DNA of 64,000 bases from positions 434,001 through 498,000 of the forward strand of contig CAJNAR010000149.1 of NCBI GenBank assembly GCA_905220665.1, read 5' to 3'. The position numbers and the translations under genes are program-made. Below are positions 1 through 11,105 of the stretch, one piece after another (within the stretch, counting starts at the first letter, position 1; each line of letters opens with the position of its first letter). The notes beneath the pieces are model-generated. The model worked only from the letters and a program-made list of their open reading frames with translations, searched no databases and was not told the DNA's origin. The DNA comes from Albugo candida (Eukaryota; Oomycota; Peronosporomycetes; Albuginales; Albuginaceae).

Positions 1-284
1 ATTTGAAACATGTGAATCGAGTTATTGAAGCAATGCAGTCAGCGGCACAACAAGAAAACGAAGAACCCATGAAGAAGACAGTATTAGAGAAGACCAGTTC
101 ACATTCACCATCAGCAAAGACGATACATTCGCAGCAGTTGCTTTCAGAAAACATCACCCTCCCAGCACCATCACTGCACAATTCGAAGAGCTTGCATCGT
201 GATGCGTATTCATTCGGAGAATTCGGACTCGAAGACCGCGTCACTGATGTCGATGTTCAGTGGGCGTTTAGCGCCATTTACTAA
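1..284 (+). CDS. 3' end of an unknown protein gene (truncated by window edge)
   Basis: The frame is open from the left edge to a TAA at 282-284 and gives about 93 residues. They are rich in Ser, Gln, Glu and Lys and look disordered, and the protein ends in a hydrophobic FSAIY. No ATG in the visible part is a convincing start, so the gene almost certainly begins upstream of the window. I recognise no domain. It converges on VPS18 across a gap of about 485 bp. The amino-acid composition and long open frame support coding, but no function can be assigned. Confidence 0.45.
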   Translation, partial: LKHVNRVIEAMQSAAQQENEEPMKKTVLEKTSSHSPSAKTIHSQQLLSENITLPAPSLHNSKSLHRDAYSFGEFGLEDRVTDVDVQWAFSAIY

Positions 285-769
285 ATTCCACTATTATTAA
301 GGTTTATAGATTTATATCATGTACTATAAGGCACGCAATCAGTATCATACAAAATATATTGCCACAATACGCGACCAGTTTGTCTGACGTGTCTTCAAAT
401 GACCAAATTCAGCTTTTCAAACATACAATAAGTACTCACTATACATATGCCATACGTAGACGCCACGTGCCAGTTGATTAAGACACGTGTCATCATAACA
501 GGCACGTCACCAAAGCGCGGACTTTCACCAAAGAGATCATACAAAATGATCCATAATTCTCTTCCAGGTGTTCAGCTGCGCTGAAACGTCCTTTATACCG
601 TTTCCGTGGAATCATACACATCGTTACCCGATATAGTACACCTTCTCTATTTTGGGTTCCCCGCAGTTGTATAGAGCAATTGCTTTCTAGCGTTCTTGGA
701 TGTGCTCATCACGATAATCTGGTCGTATTCAAACACGTATCACTATAAGTTTCTGCAGGATCTGATCTC
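285..769. other. Intergenic gap between convergent genes
   Basis: I see no gene, RNA or repeat here. The stretch contains CACGTG/ACGTG-like words near 464-500 and short AT-rich tracts. It lies between the 3' ends of the partial first gene and VPS18, so it should mainly hold 3' UTR and termination sequence. Confidence 0.5.
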
Positions 770-3700
770 TCAAATTGCCCAATCAGCACCTTCTTTTGCT
801 TCGTCCTCTGGAGTGAGGAAAGGCGTATGTATGGATTTGATCATAATATCGCCGCAAAAAATACATTCGGATGCGATAATATCGTCCAATTTCTGCTGTA
901 CGATCTCTTTCTCTTGCGCAAGCTGCTGTTGCTTTTGTACATGTTGATCTCTTGAGTTCGCATGCGATGGCGCAAACGTCGATTTCACATTGTCTTTACT
1001 TCCGCTAAGCGCGGAAAAAGCCGCACTTAACCCGCCAGTTTCCTTTTCCAAGTTCAAGAAAGGAAGTGCGGTGGCCAGCGATCCTTTCAACAACTTGGAG
1101 CGCGATGTCGATTGCGTTTTCGCCATCGCAGTTGTCAAATCATTCAATTTCTGCGTTAATTGCTTAACGGTTTGACGCTGAAAACTGTTGAGATGATGCA
1201 GCATTTCCTGATGTAATGCGCTCGCCAGAAACGCGTGCGAGCACGGGAATAGATAAAATTCTTTGCCGACGATATTTTGCCCCGTTAATTCGCACCGCTG
1301 ATTGCCCGAAACGATGGCGCATCTCTTTCGAAGTCGCTGCATATCCGTCCGAATGAGTTCCGCCGACTGCGTGTAATCTTGCATTTCTTCTTTCAGCTGC
1401 TCAATGCGATCGTTGTACCCCTCCAAACTCTCGCAAATCTCTTTCTTGAAGTCGTTTATGAGCACAAAATCCGGAAAAAATGGCAAAATATCTTCAATTT
1501 TGAGCACTTTGCTTTCTTTCAGAATACCCATCGCCTCTTTGATTTCAGCGCCAGCGTCGATAGTGTGTTTGGCGATCAATGTCCATAGTTTTTTGCGAAG
1601 TTCCTCGTCTTCCGGCATGTTGGCCATTTCTTTAGCAATTTTTACATCGACTTGAAGAGCTTTTTCAACAGCATCCGGGTACAAGCTCATGGCGGAATAG
1701 ATGTAAATGCAAGCGCGATTCTTTTCGTATTGAGTGCATAAACGAAGGGCAAACGCAATGTCGAAATAATGTCGTCCGTCGTGCTTTTTGCGTAGAAATT
1801 TGATCAGTAATCGCTCATCAGGATGCTTGGACAACAGAAACAAATTGTAGTTGTGGATGGTTGGATCGCGATTTCCTTTCTTGATGGCGAAATTCAAGTA
1901 TTGAATGGCTAGTTCGAGGACACTGCGTTTCTGATGATTGGCTTTTGTGTTTGACTCCCTTTGCTGGTGCACATGACGCACAATGGATGGAATCAGACGA
2001 GTGGGATTGAGAGTCTCTGCTTCTCGCCAGGCCTCATACAGCTCTTTGGGTTTGTGGACGATTAATTCTGGGGAGTATTTATAGTACAATTCTTCCACTT
2101 TGGATGCTTGGACACTTCGTAATATCTCAATAGCTCCGCTGTAATCGCCGCGATGGATGTGGTACGTTACGACTTTTTCATAATCCTCGATCAAGGTGGC
2201 ATAAAAAACCAGTTCATCGGGACGTCCGTGGCTTGCAATCATCTGGAACGTTGTGGCTGGATCCAAATGCTGCTTGTGATCTTGTAGAAATTGCTTAAAC
2301 TCAAACAAGAGATTCGCGTGAGCATCGACATCCTGAGCCGTTCCTTTTAGCACATTGAATTTGTCCAAGAATAACTCCACAATCCAAGAGCACAATACGG
2401 TTTTTTGCGTTTTTTCGTCCGGGTCGAGCGTCTTAAGCTTTTGTGCGAGAAATATACGCAAGGCGTCCCGAGTATCTTTTTCCAGAAATTTCAGTGCCAC
2501 TTCTTCAAATGAGCGATATGTCTTTGCATACAACACTGCAGCACGTTCAAATTCATCTCGTTCAAAGCATTTGTCAGCCTGGGCGGTCAGAACTTGCTGC
2601 CTCTCGAATCCATTTCGGCACTTGGAAAGAGCTTTTTCAAAATCTCGATCATCACCACCACCGATTGTCGCTTTTTGCAGTAAGAGCTTCCAGATATTTC
2701 GATCTTCATCGTTAATAGCGATTTCCAGTATTCGGCGATCAGAATGGACCCAAACTGTGTTGAAAGTTGCGTCACAACTGATTCCATGCACTGTGCCAAC
2801 ACGAGAATCAAAGCTTTCTTCCATGACAACAACTCCATTCAACTTGGAAATGACTTGAATACTCTTCGGATAAAGCAAAATGATGTGATACTCTGTCACC
2901 GAAAGCGATATTGGTACATTACGACGGGAATTTCCACTTGTACTTGGCTTTGGATACGATAAAAGATCACATCCAGTCATGATATTATCCAATTCACTGC
3001 CAGTTCCGAAGATAAAGTTCCCATGGTAGACACCGTCTCCAGTCATGAGTCCAAAACAGCGAGCGCGTTCACGCTCTTTCTTGGCGAAAAAACGCAATTC
3101 GGATTTACCAATTTCACCAGGAAGTTCTTGAAAGCGTACTAGATCCTTATCTGCGGAATAAACGCTGAAAATCGCTTCGAATAAGCTCATGGATCCCAGA
3201 TTAGCATCACTCCCAATAAATTGGAAAAGCCGAGTCGGACGTTTACCGGTTCCGGAAGTTACCAGCATGATGTAATATTTCTCTTCCTGGGAAGGCATTC
3301 TCCAATGCTCAAACTCTACGGCAGCGATTGGACCTTGATTGGTGATCTCAAACACTTTCTTGAAACTGCGTTCTTTTCCATTCTCAAACTCAGCTTCATA
3401 CACGGCTCCAGTGTCAGTACCAATCAAAATGGATTCTGTGCTTGTTGGTGATCCTTGCTGGCGATCCCAAGCTACACTGTGAAATTGCATACCTTGCGCT
3501 TTGCTCAACTTTCTGGGTCGATTTGTGCTCGTATGAAGATAGTAATTGGATCCATTCTCCATACAAATGAGTAGATGTGCTCCACTTGGATCCAGGAATA
3601 AATTTGACATCGCAACCCGTGGCTCAATCATGATCTCTTCAATGGTTCCGCCGCTATCGGTAGCATCCACAGTACATCGCAACAACAAGCCTTCCATTGA

Positions 3701-4033
3701 GCCCAATGCCATTATATTATTACCGACACTCATTGTATTCAAGGTGAATCCCTTTCTTCTTGAGACTTTGATCCCATGCTCTCTCAATTCGAATATCGGA
3801 CGGTCATTTTCTATGATTCCACGCTGGTTCGGAAGATGTGATGTTTCAAAATCGAAATCTTCCACACTGCTGGTGTCAAATTGCGCTGAAGAAACAGGTG
3901 CATACGGAGACTCATAGTATGCGTTGTTTGCGTTTGTTGTAGGGGGTATTCGTGCTGTAGCAGCAAGAGTATTAGAGGAAGAACTAAAGGTTTCTTCCTC
4001 CTTTTTCCAGTCGGCAAAGAGATCCCCCGACAT
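770..4033 (-). CDS. VPS18: VPS18-like vacuolar sorting protein (HOPS/CORVET core subunit)
   Basis: A single uninterrupted frame gives 1087 residues, the normal size for Vps18/Pep3. The first half or so is a beta-propeller-like region that includes the Pep3/Vps18 signature. It is followed by a long helical clathrin-repeat region at about 480-880, with the typical run of tetratricopeptide-like helices around DALRIFLAQKL. The C-terminus has a divergent RING: CELTGQ, then FPCSHAF, a long linker with a coiled coil, and CIFCGD. In the family this protein is a shared core subunit of the HOPS and CORVET tethers at late endosomes and the vacuole. The RING is split by an insertion of about 130 residues, which stretches the spacing between zinc ligands. 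It is transcribed divergently from the TAF4-like gene, with 194 bp between the starts. The family call is secure; membership of both complexes is inferred. Confidence 0.93.
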   Translation of the reverse strand: MSGDLFADWKKEEETFSSSSNTLAATARIPPTTNANNAYYESPYAPVSSAQFDTSSVEDFDFETSHLPNQRGIIENDRPIFELREHGIKVSRRKGFTLNTMSVGNNIMALGSMEGLLLRCTVDATDSGGTIEEIMIEPRVAMSNLFLDPSGAHLLICMENGSNYYLHTSTNRPRKLSKAQGMQFHSVAWDRQQGSPTSTESILIGTDTGAVYEAEFENGKERSFKKVFEITNQGPIAAVEFEHWRMPSQEEKYYIMLVTSGTGKRPTRLFQFIGSDANLGSMSLFEAIFSVYSADKDLVRFQELPGEIGKSELRFFAKKERERARCFGLMTGDGVYHGNFIFGTGSELDNIMTGCDLLSYPKPSTSGNSRRNVPISLSVTEYHIILLYPKSIQVISKLNGVVVMEESFDSRVGTVHGISCDATFNTVWVHSDRRILEIAINDEDRNIWKLLLQKATIGGGDDRDFEKALSKCRNGFERQQVLTAQADKCFERDEFERAAVLYAKTYRSFEEVALKFLEKDTRDALRIFLAQKLKTLDPDEKTQKTVLCSWIVELFLDKFNVLKGTAQDVDAHANLLFEFKQFLQDHKQHLDPATTFQMIASHGRPDELVFYATLIEDYEKVVTYHIHRGDYSGAIEILRSVQASKVEELYYKYSPELIVHKPKELYEAWREAETLNPTRLIPSIVRHVHQQRESNTKANHQKRSVLELAIQYLNFAIKKGNRDPTIHNYNLFLLSKHPDERLLIKFLRKKHDGRHYFDIAFALRLCTQYEKNRACIYIYSAMSLYPDAVEKALQVDVKIAKEMANMPEDEELRKKLWTLIAKHTIDAGAEIKEAMGILKESKVLKIEDILPFFPDFVLINDFKKEICESLEGYNDRIEQLKEEMQDYTQSAELIRTDMQRLRKRCAIVSGNQRCELTGQNIVGKEFYLFPCSHAFLASALHQEMLHHLNSFQRQTVKQLTQKLNDLTTAMAKTQSTSRSKLLKGSLATALPFLNLEKETGGLSAAFSALSGSKDNVKSTFAPSHANSRDQHVQKQQQLAQEKEIVQQKLDDIIASECIFCGDIMIKSIHTPFLTPEDEAKEGADWAI

Positions 4034-4227
4034 ATTATATACCGGTATCAGAAAATCACCGGTATTTCCCCGATTTTTTACATTTGGTCAGAAAATAACG
4101 AAAAGAACAGCTCGCCGGACGAGTTTTAATACAGTCTCCGCTTCGTTCCTCGACGTTATTTACTTTCATTATACATTGAATTTATTTATTTATTTACAAT
4201 CTGCATCCCTACCTCCAAGCTCGTTCC

Positions 4228-7075
4228 ATGAGCGCTCCTATCGATGATCTATTATTCGGAGCGGACGATTCCGGCGACGAAGACACGCTAAGTAGTACGC
4301 ATGCGTCGCATGCAACGCTCTGTATATACTGAGTCTCTCTGTAGGCAATGTACCCGTTGAAACATATGGAACTCCACTTGCTCCCAACGGCGCTCTACCG
4401 CTTTCTAATTCCAACACAATGCCATTTCCATCTTCCGCAGCGATTCCACCTCCCGTTTCGATCACTTGCAACACAATTCCATCGAGAGTAATGCCGACTG
4501 CAATTGGTCAAAATGGAGCCGTCACCACTTCCAAGCCAAATGCGCCAATCGGATCGTCCGCTTTGCCGGTCACAACAGCCTCACCCATCACGAAACCTGC
4601 AGGCTCTGGACAACAAACATTCCAGCAAATGTTTGCTTTACTCAAACAGATGCTTCCTCCTGAACAGTATGCAACGCTGCATGCGGAAATGCGGAAAGGA
4701 AATGGAGTACGATACTTTCACGTGAAACGAACGTAACACTCACACTAACTGTGTAGAATGATGTCAAATCCATCGTCGATATCATCAAGCGGATCGCCGG
4801 AGACGCTATTTTCTCCAGTGTGATTCAGAAAATGGACCTTGCACGAACGACAAGCTCTATTCAGGTGAGGTGCAAGCGTCCGAGTTCGAGTGGGACTAAT
4901 GAGCGCTGTTGCGGTAGAAGGCATCAATCAAACCAGCACTCCCTATCAGTACCTCTACCAACTCGTCTGTGCTCTCAAGAGCGAACGTCAGCCCGCTGAA
5001 TGTGAAGAACGGGAACCCTCAGCGTCCAATTTCTTCGCAATCGACTGGAATGAGTGGCTGTGTTGTCAAGACAGAACCCGTTGTAATGAATCAGACACCA
5101 GTTCCACCTGCAAGCACGTCTTATAACGCCCCAATCAGCACGCCAATCACCACCAATCCCAATGTCGCTGGAAGAAATGAAGCAATGGAGAAAATTGAAT
5201 TCGCAAAAAAATTATTATTACACGCATCTCAATGTACCCTACCGCCCGGAATGTGTCAAGTGAAAAAATGTGATGATGTAAGACGAGTATTTCGTCATAG
5301 TAGTACGTGTGGAGGTGCTCGTGGATGCTCGCATTGTGAGCAACTCAAAGGCCTCGTAAAGTATCATGCAAAGGAATGCAGCAAAGCCTTGAACGATCGC
5401 TGTGTGATCCCGTTTTGTGATACACTGAGGCGGGTCTACGCGAGCGCATCGTCAGCGAATGGTTTGGGTGCAACCATGAAAGTACATGCAGCAGATGAAG
5501 GGGAGAGCAGCTCACTGGCAAAACTCAAGAAACAAGCTATGGCTCGAGGATCAAAATCGACAATCGGAACTGCGTCACCGAGTCGAAAAAATAGCTCTCC
5601 AGGACCCAATAACGCGAATACTTGTACGACGACGACACCAAAGCCGAAACCGGTTGTGAATGCGAATATCACAGCAGAGTACGGACGTCTTTTACAACTT
5701 ATATTACACGTACAAAAATGCAGTGTTACCAATTGCGTGTTGGGAGAAGAATGCTCCGAGTCAAAGTCGCTCTTGTGTCAGATCAACTCGCCGAATGCGC
5801 CGGTAGGTCGAGCGCTAGAATCTTGACATTCTCATTGACCTTATTTGCTCGCTACAGGATCGAGCGAAAACATACAAACAAGTATTTGCACATTATAAAG
5901 TGTGTCTGGCAAAAAATAACACAGCAAATTGTCCAATGTGCAAAATTGGATTGCGACCAATAGTGACGCCAATGACACATTCCCCGAAAGCTAGCAATAC
6001 GGAATCCATCACGACACCGACAACTCATTCAGGGATGAGTGTGGGGGCAAGTGGAAATTCCAGTGGAGCCAATTATACTGGTACCCCTTACGGATCTTCA
6101 TCGAAACGGCCTAATGCTTCTACTCCATCGTCCCGATCGCCTACAAAAAAACAGCGTTTGCATCCATTCCGGAAAGGATCTGTTTCTGGTGGCATGGAAT
6201 CCACAGCTGGCGTGGATTTAGCTCAAGCAAGTGCCTCTGATCTTCGTAGAGAAGCCGATGTTTTAACACACACATCTGTGGATTTCAACACAGAACGTCG
6301 ACAGATGATGGATAGTCGTCGTCGTTCAAGACCGATCACTATATCTGAGAAACTCTCGTGCAAAAAAGAACAATGGGCAACGCATGATCTCTTCCAAAAG
6401 GATGTTTTACAAGCGACAATGGAAGCGATATGTCAACGTACCGGCGTGACACTTGGAAGAAATACCACTAATATCATGTCATTCGCGTTGTTTGAACATC
6501 TGAAGCAAAGCATCGAGGAAATGGTTGAAATCGCAAAACAAAGATGTGACGTTCACGCTCAGACATTAGAAGAGATCAAACGTCGAGCTCAGGCATCCAA
6601 TACCTCTGGCGCTCGCACGCATCCGTCATCCAATTTCTCTTCTCTCGATATGCTGAGAGCGAGTTGTGATAAAGCGTTCAATGCCATCCGACAAGACGAT
6701 TTGCTTCTTCGTACCCGGTTGCTGGAAGACGCAAAACGAGATGAAGCTTCCGAAAAAGAACGCAATAAAAAGCGTAAAAAGCTTGATCGGAACAAGCAGC
6801 TTCTACAGGACGAGAAAGATGAGGCTGAAATGGATCTGGAGGAGCTGGCTGAGAAAGACCTGAAGGACCGGCTTTTGCAGGAAGAGCGAGATGGACTTGT
6901 CAAGATCGAAGGCCGAGTGAACGAGAGTATTAGTGGGAAATTCATGCGATGTATCGATAATCAGGTCACCATGGAAGATGCGAGCTTTTGGCTGCATAAT
7001 CAGAAACCATACGTTCATCCGATGCTCTTTTTACGCGCTGATACCGCTCGGATCATCACGAAGGCTCTCACGTAA
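4228..7075 (+). CDS. TAF4: TAF4-like TFIID subunit with two internal TAZ zinc fingers
   Basis: I read five exons: 4228-4294, 4345-4706, 4757-4864, 4918-5802 and 5858-7075, totalling 879 residues with all phases consistent. The first donor could also lie at 4292, with no change to the reading frame. An RST/TAFH-like helical domain lies at about 113-178 (TFQQMFALLKQMLPPEQY, continuing across the intron to DIIKRIAGDAIFSSVIQKM). A TAZ-type zinc finger lies at about 270-350, with spaced Cys/His such as HASQC, CQVKKC and CVIPFC. A second lies at about 425-490 and is completed only after splicing at 5802/5858. The last 240 residues match the C-terminal histone-fold and tail of TAF4, with an extended Lys/Glu coiled coil. 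TAF4 pairs with TAF12 in TFIID. TAZ modules are known from CBP/p300 and plant BT proteins, where they bind activation domains; their presence here is unusual. Confidence 0.88.
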
Positions 7076-7359
7076 TTTGATTGCATGGAGATGGTACAAT
7101 ACATCTGTGGAGCATTGATCCATGCGCTTGGGAGGAGAAGCAGACTGCGGGCTGTGGAATGCTGCAGGAGACCCATTGGCTGCACGCCTTAACAATAAAT
7201 AGCTTTTCTGTTTGAATCGCGCACGAAATGATCTTTTTGTAGAGAAATTGTATGCGCTTTGAATCGATTGAGAGGGAAAGATTTCATTTGTATTCTTATA
7301 GCTTTTTGTCGAAAAAAAAGAGACTTTGGCGTCGTCTGATGAGAAATGACCGATTGTGG

Positions 7360-7539
7360 TTAATGCTCAGATGTTTTGTGGTGCTCCAAATGTTTGTGTG
7401 GGTCGTCTTTGGTGATAAAATCGATCACAAGGTACACTCCAAATATAGCGGATGCGATTCCGAATCCTGGTAGAGGCTTCTTCTTGCAATTTGAGATGAA
7501 AGGATGCTTACGCCATGCGTCTTGATGTGCGAGAACCAT
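7360..7539 (-). CDS. Small NDUFB3 (B12)-like complex I subunit
   Basis: This short frame gives 59 residues from an ATG at 7539. It reads DAWRKHP, then PGFGIASAIFGVYL and a His-rich tail, matching the pattern of complex I subunit NDUFB3/B12: a W-R-K-H-P motif, a PGLG-like turn, one membrane helix and a basic/His end. In the family it is a single-pass accessory subunit of the inner-membrane arm. A good splice acceptor (TTTTGCAG) lies just before the ATG at about 7549, so a 5' UTR intron is likely; an upstream coding exon cannot be excluded. It converges on TAF4 and lies downstream of the kinase on the same strand. The assignment rests on motif memory over a short protein. Confidence 0.6.
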   Translation of the reverse strand: MVLAHQDAWRKHPFISNCKKKPLPGFGIASAIFGVYLVIDFITKDDPHKHLEHHKTSEH

Positions 7540-7648
7540 GAATATCGCCTGCAAAATGTTTGTGGATTTTAAATGATGTATTGCACATAAACGTAATCAA
7601 GAGAATAGGTACGGTAAGTCTTAAAATGGATTCATTGCGTACTGCGTC

Positions 7649-9946
7649 TTACAAATGACAAACGCGACTCGATGATAAAAACAGAGTTCGCAAGAATGGA
7701 AATAGCCCATAAAGCACTGCAAATGTGTTTCTGTCAATTGCGTAACCATTGTCATCGGTTAAACCGCTCGCGTGGTGATGCGAAACATTTTCTGGTGAGT
7801 ATTCAATCATCCTGAAATCTTTGTCTTCAAGCACCCAAAGATCGCTATTCCTGGCCGGGACAAGCTTTTCATCGCAGTAATTCATAAAATGATCCGCAAC
7901 ATTTTTCGGACATTGTAAGAGATCAAATGCCAGTTTGAAGTCGGATCGATACAATCGGTCCGTCGCATACGCTTCCACACAGGAGCCACTATTAAGCTCT
8001 TTTCCATGAAATCGTACTTGCAGAAAAGAACTGAAAATAATATTAGCGAATGACGGTGCGTTGTCATGAATTGCTTTGATGCTCAGCCAGTAATCTTTGG
8101 CGGTAATGAACCCATCTTGGTCTTGATCAAAGAAAGAGATGACCGTGTACACATTCACAAACGAAGAGAATCCAAAACCTTCCACAAGCCTTCGCGCATG
8201 CTTCCCGTCGAGTTTTCCAGTTGTAGACAGCTTATCAAACATTGATTTGATCATTGGATAGGTGATAGAAGCGGTTTCTGTCTCCGAAAACTCTGCATCA
8301 TGATCTAGCAGCAGATGACTGCTTATATAAGTGGCCACATTCTTTGTTTTCCGCGCGAAATTGTAATTATGCATTCGCTTGATGGTCGTGTCTGATTTCT
8401 TGGAAGAAAGATGAGATCGTACCATCCAAGGATGACGCAAGACTTCTTCGACTTTAATACGATCATGTACTTTAACTGTCAGCATTCTGGTGACCAACTC
8501 GAAAGCCTCCGTCGAGATATTAGCCCAGTCTTCTTGTCGGATAAAAACTTCCCCGCGAGCTGTTTTCATCATTATCTCCGTGTCCGTCTTGCCACGAAAT
8601 GGAGGATATCCGACCAAAAGAATGTACAGAATCACTCCTGCAGCAAATACATCAGCTGCCGGGGTATACAATCTTGAAGTGATCACCTCTGGTGCGATGT
8701 AACCAACAGTACCAGCGATCACTGGTCGAGAATTCCCGCTTTTTGAACCATGCTGACAGGTCCCAAACATCGATCGAGCCAATCCAAAATCTGTCAGAAT
8801 TATTTTTGGAGGATTTTTGGCGTCATTTTTTCCAAAGGCCTCATCGAGCAAAATGTTTTCTGGTTTTATATCCAAATGCAAGATATTGTGCTTATGAAGA
8901 GCATAAAGCGCAGCCATAAGCTGTCTCATAATTTCAGCAGCGTCATACTCGTTGCAGTGACCACGTTCCACAATGGCGTCATATAACTCCCCTCCTCTGC
9001 ATAGCTGTAAAAGTATGTGTATTCTCGCATTTTCTTCGTACACTTTTTCGATTCGGACTAAATTTGGATGATTGATTTGATTTGTGATTCTTCTTAAAAT
9101 ATCCACTTCTTGCACAATTGCATCGCGATGCTCCAATTTGGTCGTATCAAAGATCTTCATGGCATATTGCTTCTTGCTTCGTCGATCTGTCACAATTTTG
9201 ACGATTCCATTCCCTCCAACGCCCAATACTTTTCCAATCTCATAATGCCGAATCCAACGCAGTATATCTAAGCAATCACATAACGCCTGTAGCCATTCGT
9301 CCCGCGTCTTTGACTCCCCAAATCGAAGCATCCAGGGCTTTTCATACTTATTCGGACGAATGGAAAATGTTTTATCATCGATGATTCGTAATTTTCCATC
9401 TTCTTTGATCTCAACCTGTTTGATCGGTAGCTGATCGACGTCTTGCAATTGAAATGAAGTCCATCTACTTGGAGACTCTGGTTTCCTCGATACATCACAT
9501 GAGTGCACTGAATTGCGAGCTTCCCATCGATCACTGTGCTTTTGCTTCATCTCATTCCATTCTTTCTGATCGCTCGACGCTATAAAATAACATAAATGAC
9601 GGCCATGGAGTTCCACATGACGTCGTTTCCAGCGCTTTGGCCAAGAAAATGTCTGCACGTGAAATTCGCCAAATAAGACGGGCGCTTGAACCCACAAATC
9701 GGCTCCTCCGCCACGTTCTGTTATTTTATGCCTTACAAAGTCCGTATTACGATGAAGCACATTAGTAGCGACTTCGAACGACTGAGATATCGACGAGCTA
9801 GTCAATGAAGAAGTCGTTGTATCTTGATCTCTACAGTCAGTCTCTTTACGGATTCCATTGCATACTTTATGTAAGATATCCCTAGACGCACGAAAGTACT
9901 GCCGACGACGAACTACCTGCATATCGATCGAGTTGACGTCTGTCAT
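7649..9946 (-). CDS. PH domain - CaMK-type protein kinase - EF-hand protein
   Basis: One uninterrupted frame gives 765 residues. A PH domain occupies about 88-230 (FGEFHVQTFSWPKRWKRRHV to EWLQALCD), with a long insertion. The kinase domain follows at about 237-500: glycine loop VLGVGGNGIV, lysine in YAMKIF, catalytic HLDIKPEN, DFGLA, APE in GYIAPEV, and a CaMK-like D-x-F-A-A-G-V subdomain. HLD in place of HRD is typical of DAPK/MLCK-like kinases, and all key catalytic residues are present. The C-terminal 250 residues include at least one good EF-hand loop (DQDQDGFITAKDYW), implying calcium control as in CDPKs. The PH domain suggests phosphoinositide or membrane recruitment. Substrates are unknown. 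Confidence 0.9.
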   Translation of the reverse strand: MTDVNSIDMQVVRRRQYFRASRDILHKVCNGIRKETDCRDQDTTTSSLTSSSISQSFEVATNVLHRNTDFVRHKITERGGGADLWVQAPVLFGEFHVQTFSWPKRWKRRHVELHGRHLCYFIASSDQKEWNEMKQKHSDRWEARNSVHSCDVSRKPESPSRWTSFQLQDVDQLPIKQVEIKEDGKLRIIDDKTFSIRPNKYEKPWMLRFGESKTRDEWLQALCDCLDILRWIRHYEIGKVLGVGGNGIVKIVTDRRSKKQYAMKIFDTTKLEHRDAIVQEVDILRRITNQINHPNLVRIEKVYEENARIHILLQLCRGGELYDAIVERGHCNEYDAAEIMRQLMAALYALHKHNILHLDIKPENILLDEAFGKNDAKNPPKIILTDFGLARSMFGTCQHGSKSGNSRPVIAGTVGYIAPEVITSRLYTPAADVFAAGVILYILLVGYPPFRGKTDTEIMMKTARGEVFIRQEDWANISTEAFELVTRMLTVKVHDRIKVEEVLRHPWMVRSHLSSKKSDTTIKRMHNYNFARKTKNVATYISSHLLLDHDAEFSETETASITYPMIKSMFDKLSTTGKLDGKHARRLVEGFGFSSFVNVYTVISFFDQDQDGFITAKDYWLSIKAIHDNAPSFANIIFSSFLQVRFHGKELNSGSCVEAYATDRLYRSDFKLAFDLLQCPKNVADHFMNYCDEKLVPARNSDLWVLEDKDFRMIEYSPENVSHHHASGLTDDNGYAIDRNTFAVLYGLFPFLRTLFLSSSRVCHL

Positions 9947-11105
9947 GAGAGTCTTATTCTGACGTGAGAAGAGAAAGTTTGCTTTATGGTCATTTTTCTT
10001 TTGTGAAATGGCAAATTTGTAAACGGAACAAATCCTTACACATTCGTCCCTGTGGAAATTTATCCTGCTTATCTTGAAATTGCTTGGTCAAAGGATTATG
10101 ATGGTGTGGTGACCGTCGCATTTTATATATCCAAAATGCAACGGGTACGCGAAATTTAATGGAAGCAAAGGAGTAACGCCAGATAATAATGTGACATAAA
10201 ATCTGACGTGCGTTGCGCAATCATGCAACTGAAATACACAACAATTTCAGCTTTCGCGTCCGTCGATACTTAACAGCGCAAGTTGAGAGGAGCAGCGTAC
10301 TGCACGTTTCTTTTTGGTGTAATTCGAATTGTAGTCATCTTTGCCTGCAAATTTCCAGTAAGCGATTGCTGTGCCATTATATGACTGATAAAAAATTGGG
10401 CCATTCTTTAGACAGATGTTTCGTACTGCTAAAGCAGAAATACGTTTGTGAAGCCTCGCGTTCATATGTATGTATGGGGATTGAAACGGAAGAGCTACAG
10501 CAAAGATTCTTCAAATGTGCAAGATATACGAAAACGCAAGCTGCGAGTCAGTGAGTTTTTGACATGAGGCCGCGGTGTACTACTAGTCGTGAAAGAGGGG
10601 ATATCGGTCATTGATCTTTGTGGAAAAGCTTTATTGTCACGAATAAAAACATTATTGACACCTTTAAGCTCACACGCTTCCATTGGTAATCGCTCGTTCG
10701 ACTTTTGTTTTAACAAATCATTGTGGTACAGCTGTTGCATACAAAAGACTATGAAGGACTTTCAACATGTACATAACTGTAAGGCGCGCTTTTGCTGAGG
10801 AGAGAGTCTTTGGCCGTGTACGATTCGTATGCATATCCCTTTCATCTCAATAATGGAATTGAGTTAACGGAAGGATGTCTCAGCCCATCAGCAGTGTGGC
10901 AAGTTGTCTAATCAAAAACGCTTTTACAGCGATCGCTTAGAAATCCTCATAACAATTGATATAACCCTTTTAAATTTATTACCATCACCCACTGCCATCC
11001 AACTGGTACTTTTTTCTAACACATCGATTCCATTTCAAACCGATACAAACCTTTATCCTTTTATACATTGGCACTTCATCAATCAATGGACATTACGACA
11101 GCACA
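9947..11105. other. Intergenic region with only weak coding candidates
   Basis: This gap lies between the divergent kinase and NTE-type genes. Two minus-strand candidates deserve mention but not a gene call. One is a 76-residue frame at 9990-10220 with a basic, presequence-like start. The other is a possible two-exon frame at 10247-10740, joining MEACELKGVN... to a second exon across an intron of about 100 nt. Neither resembles a family I know. The region should also hold the 5' UTR and promoter of the NTE-type gene. A likely splice acceptor (TTTCTTACAG) ends at 11145, so a noncoding or short coding first exon may lie at about 10870-11060. Confidence 0.35.
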
